A stretch of DNA of 64,000 nucleotides, from the NCBI GenBank assembly GCA_037178855.1, contig JASJZC010000005.1, positions 6,262,001 through 6,326,000 of the forward strand, written 5' to 3'. This document shows, piece after piece, positions 23,601-35,415 of the stretch. This stretch comes from Oscheius sp. JU75 (lineage: Eukaryota > Nematoda > Chromadorea > Rhabditida > Rhabditidae). Position numbers and translations under genes: made by a program. Within the stretch, counting starts at the first letter, position 1. Each line of letters opens with the position of its first letter. A model generated the notes under the pieces. The model was not told the DNA's origin and did no database searches. It was given only the letters and a program-made list of their open reading frames with translations.

Positions 23601-24599
23601 AGTGCTTTTCCTCATTCCACAAAAAGACCGTGAGAATGGGAAGAGAGGTGTCACCTCACGAACATCTGCTTGTCTTCGCATCTGTCCTACACACATTTCG
23701 ATGCTAATCTTATTGCCAGGAGCGTGATGTCCTTGTGATTCTTTCAACAAAAGGAAGATTATTTGTTGACTTGGGGGCCACCCAAACGACACAATCCTAT
23801 TTGCATGGAATCAGCGTTTATCTCGATGACGCGTCTCCTTCTTTCTCTCTTCCAGCCTGTTTGTCGTCTATACCTGACCTCTCGGAGTATTGAATGTAAT
23901 GGTTATAGCGAATCTCACGTGGGTTACTTCTATAATTGCCTCGCAACGTCGTTATAGTTTTCTCACACTGCGTAAACCTAGAAGCCTTCATTCAAACAAC
24001 AAAGATTTTCTCCCTGTTTTTTAATCTATTTTTACCGCAGTTGAACATCGAAACTACGATTTGTTTGTGACATGGTCTGTGTTTCACTCCGCGAACTGAC
24101 GTAAAGTTTTTGTCTTGAAATCTGATGCTCAGACAACAGTCCCAGTTATTTCCTATCAAAATGGCTCTATTACAGAGATTGGGATCAGCTTGTCTCGTCT
24201 CTTCTTCTCTCAGATCTCCCACATCCTGGCATGTTTCTGCATGAGCCCGTTAGAACAACTGTTTGTTTTTGCTCTGTGGGCATATGCATCGCGTCGACAA
24301 CTTTTACAACAAGGCGTCACTTTTCGCGGCAGTCGTAAAATGCTTAACCTATGGTCATTCATCAAAAGTCTCATCATCGCTCAGACGGCTATCTTTTTAT
24401 GTATTGAACAAGCTGACCGAACTACAGCTGCTCTCACGTGTGGCTCATTAAGAGATTCTGTAAGGATCTTTCCTCCTTATTCAAGGGAGAGTCTCTCACA
24501 CCTGTCTGTTTACGTCTTTACCGTCCAGATGGCTTTCAGTTTATAGTCAAAGCTCTTTCTCCTCTTTCTTAGCATTCTTCTTCTCCTCTTATCTTGAAA
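20652..24599. other. gene-poor, pyrimidine-rich stretch
   Basis: Nearly 4 kb with strikingly C/T-rich + strand and no gene I can support on either strand. It may contain the regulatory region of the peptide-receptor-like gene starting at 24600, or a long 5' UTR intron of it. Confidence 0.45.
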
Positions 24600-26918
24600 A
24601 TGTTCAGAATGGAAACCAACGAAACGATACAGGAGGATGCCTGTGGGTTCGAGCCGCCTCCACTGACCAACATCAGATTTTGGCTGGTTACTGTCTTCGG
24701 ATCGTCGATTTCTCTGTTCAGCATAGTCAACAACCTTATTCTTTTTTATCTCTTCTCCACTAGGTAAGTTTCTTTCTTTCTCCTACATGGGAGACGTCTT
24801 GCAAGACCCGGATTGAATAGGATATGTGTCTGTAGAACAATTCACGAATAATCAACAGATGCAAATACCTAAAACGTTTAGAAAACATCATCGAACTACA
24901 CACAACGTCTACCTCATGCTTCTCGCCTTCTTCGATGTTTTCGTCAGTTTGGCTTACATTCTTCTGATGTCTGTCAACGTAGCTTCCGACTACTTCATCT
25001 CACCCGTTCTTCTGAGAGCGTGGTCAGTTCGAACTGTCTGAAAACCATAAAAAGAGTTGTTAGGTTCATCTACATGGTCCCGATGATCACCATCTCCCAC
25101 ATTGCCATGACAGCTTCCTCTTTTCTTATCGTAGCTGCCTCCTTTGAACGTTACTGTCTAACTCTCAACACCTCTTGTCTTCCGTTTGCACAAAAGTATG
25201 ATCTTCTTGAGGCTCAATACAAATCTTGTTTCAGGCACCGAACACTGATAGCAGCTTTTGCTATTGTGTTGGGCTGCATCAGTAAAGGCTCGATGTATTT
25301 TGAATTTGAACTTCACACACATTTTGAATGTGAAGGAACCATGGCTTACACTTCTATGAACTACAGAGAATTCGTGTTCGCCACTCACTACAACGTCGTG
25401 TTCAGATTATGGTGCGTTAAAATCGGTTCCTTTATGATGCACGGACGAAGTTTTTCACTAGTCACAGAAAACAAAGTAATTGCCGTAGTGAGAAAAAGTT
25501 TGCATTTCAATTAGAGTTTTTTTTTTTTGAAACAAAGTTTTGTTACTAACATTGGAATAACTAATTACTAAAAATCAATTGGACAATGGAACTACTAGGT
25601 CCGTTTATCATATAAGTACAGCTTAGTCTTACACAGCAGCAGTATCTCTTTCAGGTACCGTAACCTGGTCACAATATTCGCTCCCTTTTTCATCTTGGCC
25701 TATCTCAACATCAGAATTGTCAAGGCTCTGACTGTTCACACCAAGCTGACAGTTTGTCAGTTGGCAGGAAATGCTATTCTTGAACATGCTAAGAGAAAAG
25801 TAAGTTTAGAGTCTTTTGCTTTAAATGTGCACCTCCCCTCTCTTACCCTTTGTATTCGGTTCACCCACACGTGTTTCTCTCTAGGGCCTGTTCTTCGACC
25901 CAATCCAGCGCAAGGTAACTCTCTTTTCCCTCAGTCACAGTTATGAAGCACGTTCTTTTTTCTTTCTATAGTTTGTGCTGTAAAACAGTGACTCGGTTTG
26001 TTTTTGATTCGGTACTTCAACCTTTGGATTCTTTTCGTTCAGTTATGAGCATGCTTTTTGTTTGACTGAGTGACATGATACCCTAGTCAAATGAAATGGT
26101 TATAGGCAAACGCTAGAGCAGCCACGAGAACTCTAGTCATGGTCGTCTGCTGTTACCTCATCTCCAACTGCATTAGTGTCATTCTGACCATTTGGGAACA
26201 TGTCGACAAGGAGACCTTGCTGGGAACCTATGTCGAGTAAGTTATCTAGTCTATGAAAGTTACGAGTACAGAGTTTATGCAATCGCTGTCGACCTGGTCT
26301 CTCTACTCACCACTCTGGCCTGTGCTTGTCGTCTTCCCATCTACGTTCTCTGCCAGGTTCAGATCAGGAACGAAGTAAAGGAAATCCTCTTCACTGTCTT
26401 CGGAAGTTTCAAGAAAATGGATTATAAGGTATACAAACTGATTTGAAACTAATCTGTCCTTCAGCTGAAGCAGAGTGAGCCTTCGACAAGGAAGGAGGTA
26501 GAACTCTCCGAAGAGTCGAAGCAGACACTTCTGGTATGTCTTAACTCATTTGTTTCAAGGTCCAGTTGATTAAAAACCTGTCAATTTTATATAGGCATCG
26601 GCGAAGAGAAACATCAGCTCTTATGGTGCGCTGGGACAAGGTAGAGTAGCCCTAAAACTGGGAAAATTCGTTGTGTCTAGACGTACTTTGAGTTCTAACT
26701 CTCGACAAAGACACCTTTTCAGTTAAATTTCCTTTGCACACTATTAGGTTCACCCTATTTCTTTCAGTTTTTTTTCGGTTAGTAACTCACGAATGCTTTT
26801 CAGAGCCCCGACATTTGGAACACGGAGCTTGACAAGCAACGCACAAACGAACAATCCGGTGGAGCGTACGAGACACTCTTGTGACGTCTGGGATGAAGAT
26901 TACGGCTACTTTCTGTGA
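24600..26918 (+). CDS. rhodopsin-family GPCR, neuropeptide-receptor-like
   Basis: 434-aa receptor. Exons 24600-24763, 24882-25022, 25064-25195, 25235-25411, 25655-25799, 25885-25914, 26106-26236, 26272-26428, 26465-26533, 26595-26640, 26806-26918. N-terminus with an NET sequon, then TM1 (SISLFSIVNNLILFYLF), TM2 after HHRTTHNVYLMLLAFFDV, and TM3 ending in ASFERYCLT, where ERY stands in the DRY position. TM7 ends CACRLPIYVLCQ in place of NPxxY, followed by an IRNEVKEIL helix 8. The tail ends CDVWDEDYGYFL. This resembles FMRFamide-like peptide receptors of nematodes; signalling would be through G proteins at the neuronal membrane. Exon 6 is a 30-nt microexon (GLFFDPIQRK) in the third intracellular loop. 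Subfamily is uncertain; another peptide-receptor class is possible. Confidence 0.78.
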
Positions 26919-27409
26919 TACAATCATAAACACTTGCTTTGCCTGCTCTTGTGGATTGATTGTCTTGAGTATAGATATGCCGGTCCAAGCAACATCCCAA
27001 ATGTTTGAATAGTTTTATATTAATAGGATAATGTTCAAAACATAGATAAACTAACGGATAAAAAGTACAAAAAATACAGTCTGTATATGGCCCGCAAAAT
27101 GATCAGTTGTGACGCCGTTTGCGGGATGGTGGGAGAGGGAGAGCGGTTCCTAATTCAAAAAAGGGATAAATCTCTTGTGGTGATTCCATTGAAACAAGTA
27201 ACTGTAGAACGCGATTATGCGCAGAAAAAGGTAGATTGAGATGTTTAAAAAAATAAATATCGCACGGGGGAATAGCTTCTAAGGCGAGGGAGCATACCAC
27301 GAAAAACGAGACTTGAAGGCCAGATTAACCAGAATTTTGAAGATGATTCTTAGAAGGTTCGACAGTTTTGTCTAAAAACTCAGTCTCTAAAATACGAGAA
27401 AACCAACAT
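26919..27409. other. convergent intergenic
   Basis: Tail-to-tail spacer between the peptide-receptor-like gene and gpa-16-like gene. No gene seen; the open frame at 27103-27300 (minus) resembles nothing. Confidence 0.4.
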
Positions 27410-29306
27410 TTAGAAAAGACCGCATTGCCTCAAGTTCTCCCGAATAATGATGTCCGTTACGGCATCGAACACAAATCGGATATTGTTTGTATCGGTCGCA
27501 CACGTGAAATGCGTGTAGATTTCCTAGGACTCCCTCTTCGGATATGAGAAGTTTTTACAAACCTTGTGCCCATCCTTCCTCTTGTTCATGTTCTCGAACT
27601 GCAATTGAATATAGGTAGCTGCCTCGTCGTAGCTGTTCGGGCCCTGGTACTCGGGGAAGCAGATAGTCAACGGTGAACGTTTGATCTTCTCCTCGAAGAG
27701 ATCTTTCTTGTTTAGAAAGAGGATGATGGAAGTCTCGGTGAACCATTTGTTGTTGCAGATCGAATCGAACAACTTCATTGACTCGACCATTCGGTTCTGA
27801 AAAGAATTGAAATGAATAACTTGGCCAAGAGTGTCCTCAATCCTTCTGATCCCTATCAATTCCCCCCTTTGGAAGTCCGTTTCCATCCTGTCTATTAAAA
27901 TCCCCAGAGGAAGGATTCCCTCTCTTCCAATCCCATTTCATTCAGCAATGGCAACACTGCACCGCACTCACGATTAGATTAGCATCATTTACCCTGTCGT
28001 CAAACAAACCAACCATTTCATCATCTTCGGCTAGCAGCATGTCGTATTCGCTCAGGGCTACGCAAAAGATGATCGCCGTGACCCCTTCGAAGCAATGAAT
28101 CCACTTTTTTCGCTCGGACCGTTGCCCTCCAACATCGAACATTCTGAAAACAAGAGTTATAATTAACTCACTTTGAGTGTGGATCTTCGACCCCAATTTT
28201 AGAGGGCATTCAAGCGCAAAATGAGTCCCTTTCATCAGTAAAAAGTCGAATGAAATGTGTTTGATGCTTACTTGAAGTTGAGATCTTTGTATGTGAAGTG
28301 AGTTTCGACGATTCCAGTCGTCTTGACTCTTGTCCTGAGAACATCGTCCTGTGTGGGGATATAGTTCGGTTGAGAGATCTTGTCCAGATTGTTCAGATAG
28401 TATGGAGCGGAGTCGTTCAATTGATATTCACGAGATCGTAGGTAGCACGTCTGCACACCTCGATCCTGCCAAAGACGTTTCATTACGACGGCCAGATCTG
28501 GAGGAAGCTCGCCCTGAACCGTGTTTTCAAATAAGAAAAGATGGTAACTAGTGCCTCGTCGCAGTTCTGGGAGAGACTGTAAAATTCTTTGGCATCGTCG
28601 TAGGAGCTTTGGTTCGAGAAGTCGATGCGGAGTTTTCCCATGGCTCGGATAATGGCGACCATTGACTGAAAATTTTTCTCGGTTTCTAAAACTCGAATCT
28701 GTTTATCAGCCATTTAGTTTCAGAGTGCTTGTGATAAATATAGGGAACCATATGGCTGTCATTCAGATCCAAAGTTCAGGGAGACATTAATTTGAAAGAT
28801 TAGCATGTCAGAGTCTTAACTCTTCCTCGAATTTACGAAATCTATCTTTTGCAAAACGCAGCCATCCAGTCGCTTCACTATCAAAATCCATTGACAAGGA
28901 GGAAGAACCGCCTTGTTATTCACTGGTATCCGAACATGTTTCCAACATTTCCGGGGCAACAATGAAAACGCTTCCGATGCCGGAAACGTGTTTCATGTTT
29001 CATTCTGGATTAAAAATAAAGGAAGAAGAACCAACCTGGATGGTATTGCTGAAAACGACTGGACGGTACTGTTTCCTCTCCTCGTCACTGTAGCCTGTCT
29101 CGTGGATAATTTTCATCTGTTTGACGATGGTACTCTTCCCGGACTCTCCAGCTCCGAGAAGAAGGAGCTTGACCTCTCGGGAGGCTCTCTCTTGGTCTTG
29201 TTTGAGCTACAGAACTTATATCTTGTTTCAACAGTTCAAGTACCTGTTCGTCGATCTGTTTGGACCTCTGCTTGGCATGTTGGTCCGTGCTGTTGACGCA
29301 TCCCAT
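27410..29306 (-). CDS. gpa-16: G protein alpha subunit, Gi class (gpa-16-like)
   Basis: 356-aa heterotrimeric G-alpha at the inner plasma membrane. Exons 29306-29244, 29206-29036, 28665-28549, 28513-28272, 28143-28014, 27796-27563, 27523-27410. MGC start gives myristoyl-Gly2 and palmitoyl-Cys3. GTP-binding motifs: P-loop GAGESGKST, switch [10 protein letters not shown], switch [18 protein letters not shown], and TCATDTNN. The C-terminus reads NLRQCGLF, keeping the Cys at -4 that is ADP-ribosylated in Gi/o. Regions [22 protein letters not shown] and [16 protein letters not shown] recall C. elegans GPA-16, which works with LIN-5/GPR proteins in spindle positioning. The gpa-16 symbol is my judgement; another worm Gi paralogue is possible. 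Exon 3/4 junction uses a 35-nt intron with donor GTTACC. Confidence 0.9.
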
Positions 29307-30304
29307 CTAAATCTTTTTATAAACAAAAGCAAACGGAAGACAAATGATGTGTTGTTGCGCCGTCAACGGCTGAATCATATTTCGCCGGCAGCCTGGGATT
29401 CAAATGTTTGTAGTAAGGAGCATTCTATACATTCTTTCCAAAAATCGATAAGGGGTCAATTAATCAATCAAAAGAACAGAAGTAAATGGTGGAACCCACG
29501 CGTCGTCTTGGAGCCAATTAAAGGGCGGACAATAGTTCTGTATTCAAAAATAGGAACATACGTGGGAGGACGAATTACTCGAGAGAAATACAAAAAAAAC
29601 ATTTTCCGAGTATGAAAATAGTGTAAGGAAGTTAAATTATTCGGGGAGAGAAATCACAATTATCTCGATCTCTGCATCTGCAACAGAAATGAGTCTCGTT
29701 AAATGTCCAGACTAAATTCGCAAAGAACAGCGAGCAAAACAAGCAATTTAGTGTGCAGCTGAGATAAAAGGGGAAAGCATAATTGAAGCCTACGGAGGAA
29801 ATTTGAAGACTGGCGATACCGCCGCTTCGCGGGCAAGCTTTGCCGCCGAGCGCGTTTACGGTGCTGTCGCGAAAAAAAGGTCAAAAAGAGCGGACGCCAG
29901 CAATAGCTGCCGGCTGCCACCCTACTGTTTCAAGTGGGGCTCAGCTAGGCGGCTTTCTTTTCTTGGCATCTTGAAATAAGATTACGTAGGTTTGTAGGGA
30001 GTGACCTGGACTTTTGGATGAAGGTCAGCTTGCACTCTTGAGCTAGCTCGTGACGCCCATCTTTCAATAACTGATTCTCTGTTTCAATCGCCTTCAAGAC
30101 CAAATGTCCCACGGTAGTGATTGAGGGGTCACAGTACCGGGACAGTTTGCATTGGAAAGATTACTGGGAAAAAGTTCGGCCTAACAGTTATGTTCTGAGC
30201 TCGTAGGAGGGGCATTATCGGGTCGCATAGGGTATTCTTGTTATAACATTGAGTGAATGTCGTAGTTGGTAAGAAAATTTTTTTACAGAACGTGAAAAAA
30301 AGAT
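29307..30304. other. intergenic between gpa-16-like and Str-type receptor D
   Basis: Promoter side of the G-alpha gene. A locally GC-rich patch at about 29800-29890 contains a small inverted repeat (GGCAA..TTGCC). No gene seen. Confidence 0.4.
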
Positions 30305-31798
30305 TCATTGTACAGGAGATGCTGTGATTGTTTGTTGATCGAGATTCTGAGATGTTACACAGTCGACCGTCGACTTCTTCACCTTGGCTGGCCAACCAGA
30401 AAAGCCTGAAAGTGTCATTCCGTCTTCTGATTTAAAGGCACTACCGATGAGACGAAAAAGTGTCCTCCTGTACTCTGCAATACACACCAGAGCAACAATT
30501 GGATCGATGACCTTGGGAACAGTGGTGAACATAGCGAAGAAGGGGGTGATCGGCTCGAAGGCAACATGGTCCCAAAATGGATACGTCAGATTGATAACAG
30601 ACGGGATATGGCACAGGAAGACGGGAATAATTGTCTGGAAAATTGTATTTCCCTGTGTTTATCCTATCACAGCGGCATCTAATCTATCCCCATCAAGGAC
30701 AACAGATCTATAATCATGTCCTGTTGCCAAGATAGAAAGATAAACTATAGCTTTGCAGACACAAAACGTTCGCAGTTTATAGAACATGGCCTTCCAGGGG
30801 ATTAACTAAGCCTCCGGGACAAAACAAACTATTCAGGTCTTCTCAGAAAATTCCTAAGAGTCGTACCTGTAGCAGCAGGGTGACAAACAGTTGTTTCTCC
30901 AACTTGAGTTTGTTCCTTGGCTTAGTGTGTCTCATCTTTCGGATCTCCATGCCTATCTTCCAGGCACAGAAGACTATGGTGATGCCCGAGACACAAACAA
31001 TCAGAAAATGAGTACTGGTCGCCCCGATTCCACTGAATGACGGACTTCCATCAATATCCTGTAATTTGGAGATAAGCTGTTTTGACGTGGTAAGCAAACA
31101 AATAGTCTGAGCATCGTATATCCAATGTCCCGGACGTTGGCTATGCCGAAATCGAGGACGAGCTTGTCCTCCATAGTCTTTGTGATCTTGTTGACGGCAC
31201 ACCAATAGATTGTGCAGAGTCCGCAAAAGAGAACAAAGCAGACGAATGATAGGATGAATACGGCTTGGACCCACTTTCGAGCTTCGATATACAGTACCCA
31301 GTTCCTTCTAATCGTGCTATTTGTGGCTCACTTTGGCTACTGTAACTTACCGGCAAACGACAACATAGCGGTATGTGAAATTGACAACAACACATCCCAT
31401 CCATACCTGACAAGAATATGTTTTCCCAGGGATATCTGTAAACAGAAAATACCTCGTAGAAGAAACAATACATCGCGCTACCCAAAAAAGCAGCACGAGT
31501 GCCAATAAGTGGCCCACGAAAGCTGAAGAAAATCCAGGTTTTCTCCCAGACAAAATGAATCTGAAGAAGTTATGTCTTGGAAGTAGTGCCAAAAATTCAC
31601 TGGAAGTCCAACAAGCACTGTAGAAGCATATAGTATTTCAAAACAGGCATAGGAAAACATTAGCCATCGATAGAATCCCAAACCAGCTTTTCGAGAATTG
31701 AAAACGACGAACAAAAATAGGAGATTGAAGCCAATGCCGAGAATGCAGAAGCCCACTTGTCCGTGGATGGAAATGGAAAGAAGCAAGGCGGCATACAT
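30305..31798 (-). CDS. Str-type 7TM chemoreceptor D
   Basis: 363-aa receptor. Exons 31798-31601, 31560-31453, 31406-31351, 31307-31100, 31058-30867, 30634-30305. TM1 contains GIGFNLLFLFVVFNSRK; TM3 ends FTYRYVVVCRRNW; third loop NKLKLEKQLFVTLLLQ; TM7 VPKVIDPIVALVCIAEYRR, with FRLIGSAF after it. This is the Str superfamily layout, but exon boundaries differ from the 9.7-13 kb pair, so it is not a recent copy of them. The 232-nt intron 30635-30866 is unusually long for the locus. Expected in ciliated sensory neurons; ligand unknown. Confidence 0.83.
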
Positions 31799-32914
31799 CG
31801 CTGAAAATGGTTGAGTGAGTCAGTTGGGAGACAGAGTTTACTAACAAAGTCTGGTCTGATATTTGAAAAAGGTTGACTGATATGACCAAACGAGAAAGTG
31901 TAACTCAGTTTCGAATAACGTTCATCTCGTGGAATTTGTACGCAGTGTACGGAAACTGCTCGCCTGATTGTGATTGCGAGTTATTTTGGTTGAGTAAAAG
32001 TTCAGATTGAACAATAAGTCTTGTGATGAATAAGCAAACAACAGCTAGACAAATGTCAATCTGAAAGTTTTTTTCCCAGAAATCCTAAAAAGGGGGAAGA
32101 CTGGACAGTAGCTGGTCGAGGAGCAGGCGGAAATATGCAATCTGAACAAGGAAGCACATTGTCTGTAGACTTTAGTGATAATCTGATATGATGATGACTG
32201 GCCGAAACATTGTTAGTGTCGTATTTTTTCTACTCTGAATATTGAATGCTAGCTGTTAATTGGCAGAAAGACAACTTTGTTTTTTTGAGACATCGTTTTT
32301 GTCTCTGACTTGTCGAGTCTTGTCAGATTTGGGTGACGCTTGGAATTCACCTGCTCGCTTGTTGTTCCCGTGTGCTTTCGTCGTCTACCAATGCTTTCTC
32401 GTCGTCTTCTATCAATGTTCTTCCGTCGTCGTCTACCGATGCTCTGTCGCTTTCTACCGAATCAGCTTAGGTGTTTGCTGCTTTCTCCCAAGAACATTTG
32501 TAACTCTTCCGCTTCAATTCCCAGTCACCTTTCTCTATCCACCTTGACTAGGATCTGGGGTAGTCCCGAGTAACCCAGATCCGAGAACTTCAGTCCTTCT
32601 GAGAGTCGCATCGGGCTGCGGTAGTGCTCTTCGCAGTGATCAAATCAGAGTATTCCATTTAAAAGACCATCTATTACCGCGTTCGTTGAACTTGCTGACG
32701 CAGTAAACTGGCTGTGAGCATCCCTTGGTTTAATTTTAAACTTCTCGTAGATCGGCTCATCCAATCCACGGACATGCAGCGCCTGAGTTCTTCATGTTGC
32801 AGTTGGACACTACCCACGTAAAGGATTGGCTGAAAAAATACTTTTCGAAACTCACTCCAGAACAAGTCGAAGTCGCCGAAACATACATGAGAGTAATCTT
32901 GAGAAACTCAAGAT
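31799..32914. other. intergenic with low-complexity tract and possible orphan exon
   Basis: A degenerate repeat of CGTCGTCTACC-like units lies at about 32378-32465. From about 32750 to 32925 one + frame reads like protein (QLDTTHVKDWLKKYFSKL, then TPEQVEVAETYMRVILRN) with a good acceptor at 32750. I could not join it in frame to the gene starting at 32915, so it may be an alternative first exon or a separate remnant. Confidence 0.35.
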
Positions 32915-33747
32915 ATGGTCAATGAAGAACTTCAAGAAACTGAGCTTTTTGGAATGGATAAGTAAGTCCTCATCTGGCGGGATATGCGCGTTTTTTCCCT
33001 GGCCCCGCCCAGTTTCGCGGAGAATAATCATCCGCCTGTTCGGAAATACATCGAGTACGATATCAAGTCTGGAAAACGGAACGATTTTTGGGCATATGTT
33101 GTTGTCAGTGGCCGGCGGTGACGTTCTCTGTCTCATTGGAAACCGTGGCTACTCGTCAAATTCGAACATCAGAACTCTCTTCGAAGAATTCTTGCTCTTT
33201 GACCCGAGCACCAACCGACTACAAAGATCATTAGCCCTGTATAATATCTATAAGCAGCTCGGGACGCCTCTCAACGGAACCGTACTTGTGGCGGGCGTTG
33301 ATGAAGATTTTATGGATGACTTTATTAAGGAAGCTCACCGGAAGTTCTTACAGAACTTGGTTGGAACTGAAGTGTATTGTAGCAGAGAGAATGGCGAGCA
33401 GACAACGTTCGTGTGTTTGAAAAGCAAGGAAGAGACTCTCATGAACGATATTTCCAACAAAATGGAAGAGCTAGATGATATTCACGTATTATGTCTTTTT
33501 CTTCAAATGGACTACGATTTCGAATTAGGCCCTTCATAGAATATATTTCGAAGAGTTATCGAACGCTTATTCGAAGGTACATGGAGTCGGGACAGAACGA
33601 TGCGAATAATGACTACCCTTTCAGTTACAAGGAGAGTGTTCAAGGAGAGATTCTGCTACGTCCCGCTACGAACTCTTTCAAGATCTTGTTCGAACTCTTA
33701 TCAAGATGGCTAAGTTGAATGAGGCTATCTTGCCAATGTCAGGTTAA
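32915..33747 (+). CDS. unknown nematode protein
   Basis: Five exons fit phase from the ATG at 32915: 32915-32961, 33013-33117, 33173-33485, 33529-33576, 33625-33747, giving 211 aa. No signal peptide or membrane segment in this version. The chain is charged and probably mostly helical (HPPVRKYIEYDIKSGKRNDF, TLFEEFLLFDPSTNRLQRS, VAGVDEDFMDDFIKEAHR, MNDISNKMEELDDIH, LVRTLIKMAKLNEAI). I do not recognise a domain. The true 5' end may lie further upstream (see 31799-32914). It is convergent with the nuclear receptor, with only 33 nt between stop codons. Confidence 0.55.
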
Positions 33748-33780
33748 TGATTCTCACTAATTTTCCATAATATGTTCATT

Positions 33781-35415
33781 TCACCTGATTTTCCGAACCA
33801 TCTCATAAAAGAAGTCGTCTTTTTTGAACGCGTCCAGAAGATTGAAGATTTCCAGGTCTTCCCGACTTCGCATAAGTTCGACTGTGCAAATACTGTGCAA
33901 ATTCATAAGTTCACCGAATCTAATGGCCGGAGACGGTTCGTTCACGGATCTAAAATATCGATCAGCTACAAATAACATGCGATACATGCTTGTAGTAGTT
34001 GTTTATGTCGTTGTACAACTTTGCTCTAACCTTCCGAGTACAGTCGGTCATATTCGTAGAAACACCCGATAACGCTGAAACCACGAACTGAACAGAGAAG
34101 AACTGGTACCTGTATTCCAAAACATCAATGCACAAAGAGCTACCCATTCGTATTCTCTGATCTTCATATCATCCAAGATGTAGGATATTTTCATCTTTTC
34201 GGGACTCATTTCTTTCTTGAGATATCTTAATTCACTCATTTGGAAATGAATCTGTTCTCACTTTATGAAGTCGGCCTTGAGAAAACTTGTGTTTTCGCCG
34301 ATATCGTCGATCCATTCTTCACACCGATGGACGTCGAAATACATGGTCTCGGAAACCACACAACTGAGAAGTTCTCACTATGAAAAACAACTTGACCCAC
34401 ATTTGAGTGTATTGATTTCTTGGAACTATCTTATGAGTTCTCCAGGCACAGTCGAACCACCAAAGATAGACAAAGAACGGCTGGAGGAGATGCCACTGAA
34501 CAATAATGTTATCTTCGGGAATAAAAAGACACCTTTTCCTCCTCTTCCAACTCGGCGAATTCTTCGAAAGTGGCTGCTACAAAGTCTGTAACCGGGGAAA
34601 TAGCAGCTCGGAAGAAGAGAGACATGTGTTTGGAAGTTCCGTGAGCAAACCCCTAAACTTCTGTTGCCTCCCCCAATGTTCTTTTCTACCGTTAATGGTC
34701 CCTCTTTGTGCATTTTCTTGTAAGTTTCAGGCTCCAATGCCAATTCTGTAGCCTTTCTCACAGCACACAGCTGTCTGAACCAGATCTTTTCAGTCAAATA
34801 ATTTTGTACCTGTAGTTAGCAACAGCTTTATGCAATAGTACAGGTTCTACTGTCGAGAGACTCGGACTTATAGCAAGATCAAGATGTGTTGGTGTTACGT
34901 TAGTCTAGAAAGGGGTTCCGCTTGGATTCAAGAAACTGAAACCTCGCTTTCCGAAGGACTACCAACATAGAGCGGATTAGGATCATGCAACTTAGGGATT
35001 ATGGGGTCTCTTTTTCCTTGAACACCTGAGGAGAAAAGATGAAATTGGAGAGAAACTTTACCATCAACTTGCATCCCCACGTCTAGACATTTCTGAAGCC
35101 GACACTTTCGGCAAAGACATCGTATAGCTAAAGATTTGACTTACTGTGAACTGTATAAGGAACCCACACTTGTCAATCTGACAGTTCCCTCCACTCCTAC
35201 AAGAGTACCGCTTCTTTTCCACAATGGATCTTCTGAACTAAATCTCTTGGAATAAAGGTCACAGTCAGAGACTCACAAACGCTGCACAGGCTCTACAGGC
35301 ATCTATCCCAAAATGACTCCCGATAGTGGTCTCCGAACAGACTCGACAAATACGACTTCTAAATTTAGGTATATGTTGGAATTATAGAGTAAACTTACAT
35401 TCCGGGTACATCCAT
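33781..35415 (-). CDS. nuclear hormone receptor (C4 zinc finger, worm NHR)
   Basis: Ligand-regulated transcription factor. Exons read as 35415-35399, 35358-35277, 35237-35168, 35127-35062, 35025-34943, 34904-34810, 34774-34690, 34652-34533, 34495-34427, 34347-34262, 34234-34110, 34074 onward, to the stop at 33781. DNA-binding domain begins almost at the N-terminus: CRVCSETTIGSHFGIDACR, P-box ACRACAAFFRR, second finger CRSGGNCQIDKSIRC and RKCRLQKCLDVGM. Ligand-binding domain pieces include KHMSLFFRAAISPVTDF, EWVALCALMFW, GELMNLHSICTVELM, and the helix-12 region FYEMVRKIR. TTTCAG 14 nt before the ATG is an SL-acceptor candidate. Two oddities: a 27-nt intron (34235-34261), and a frame break between KLYNDINNYYKH and NEPSPAIRFGEL that no intron of suitable phase repairs without losing sequence. 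It may be damaged or differently spliced. Confidence 0.8.

Noticed and set aside
29926-30089. Two CTGTTTCA words like the worm piRNA upstream motif
   Set aside because: Two hits are about what chance gives in 64 kb on both strands, and other hits fall inside coding exons.
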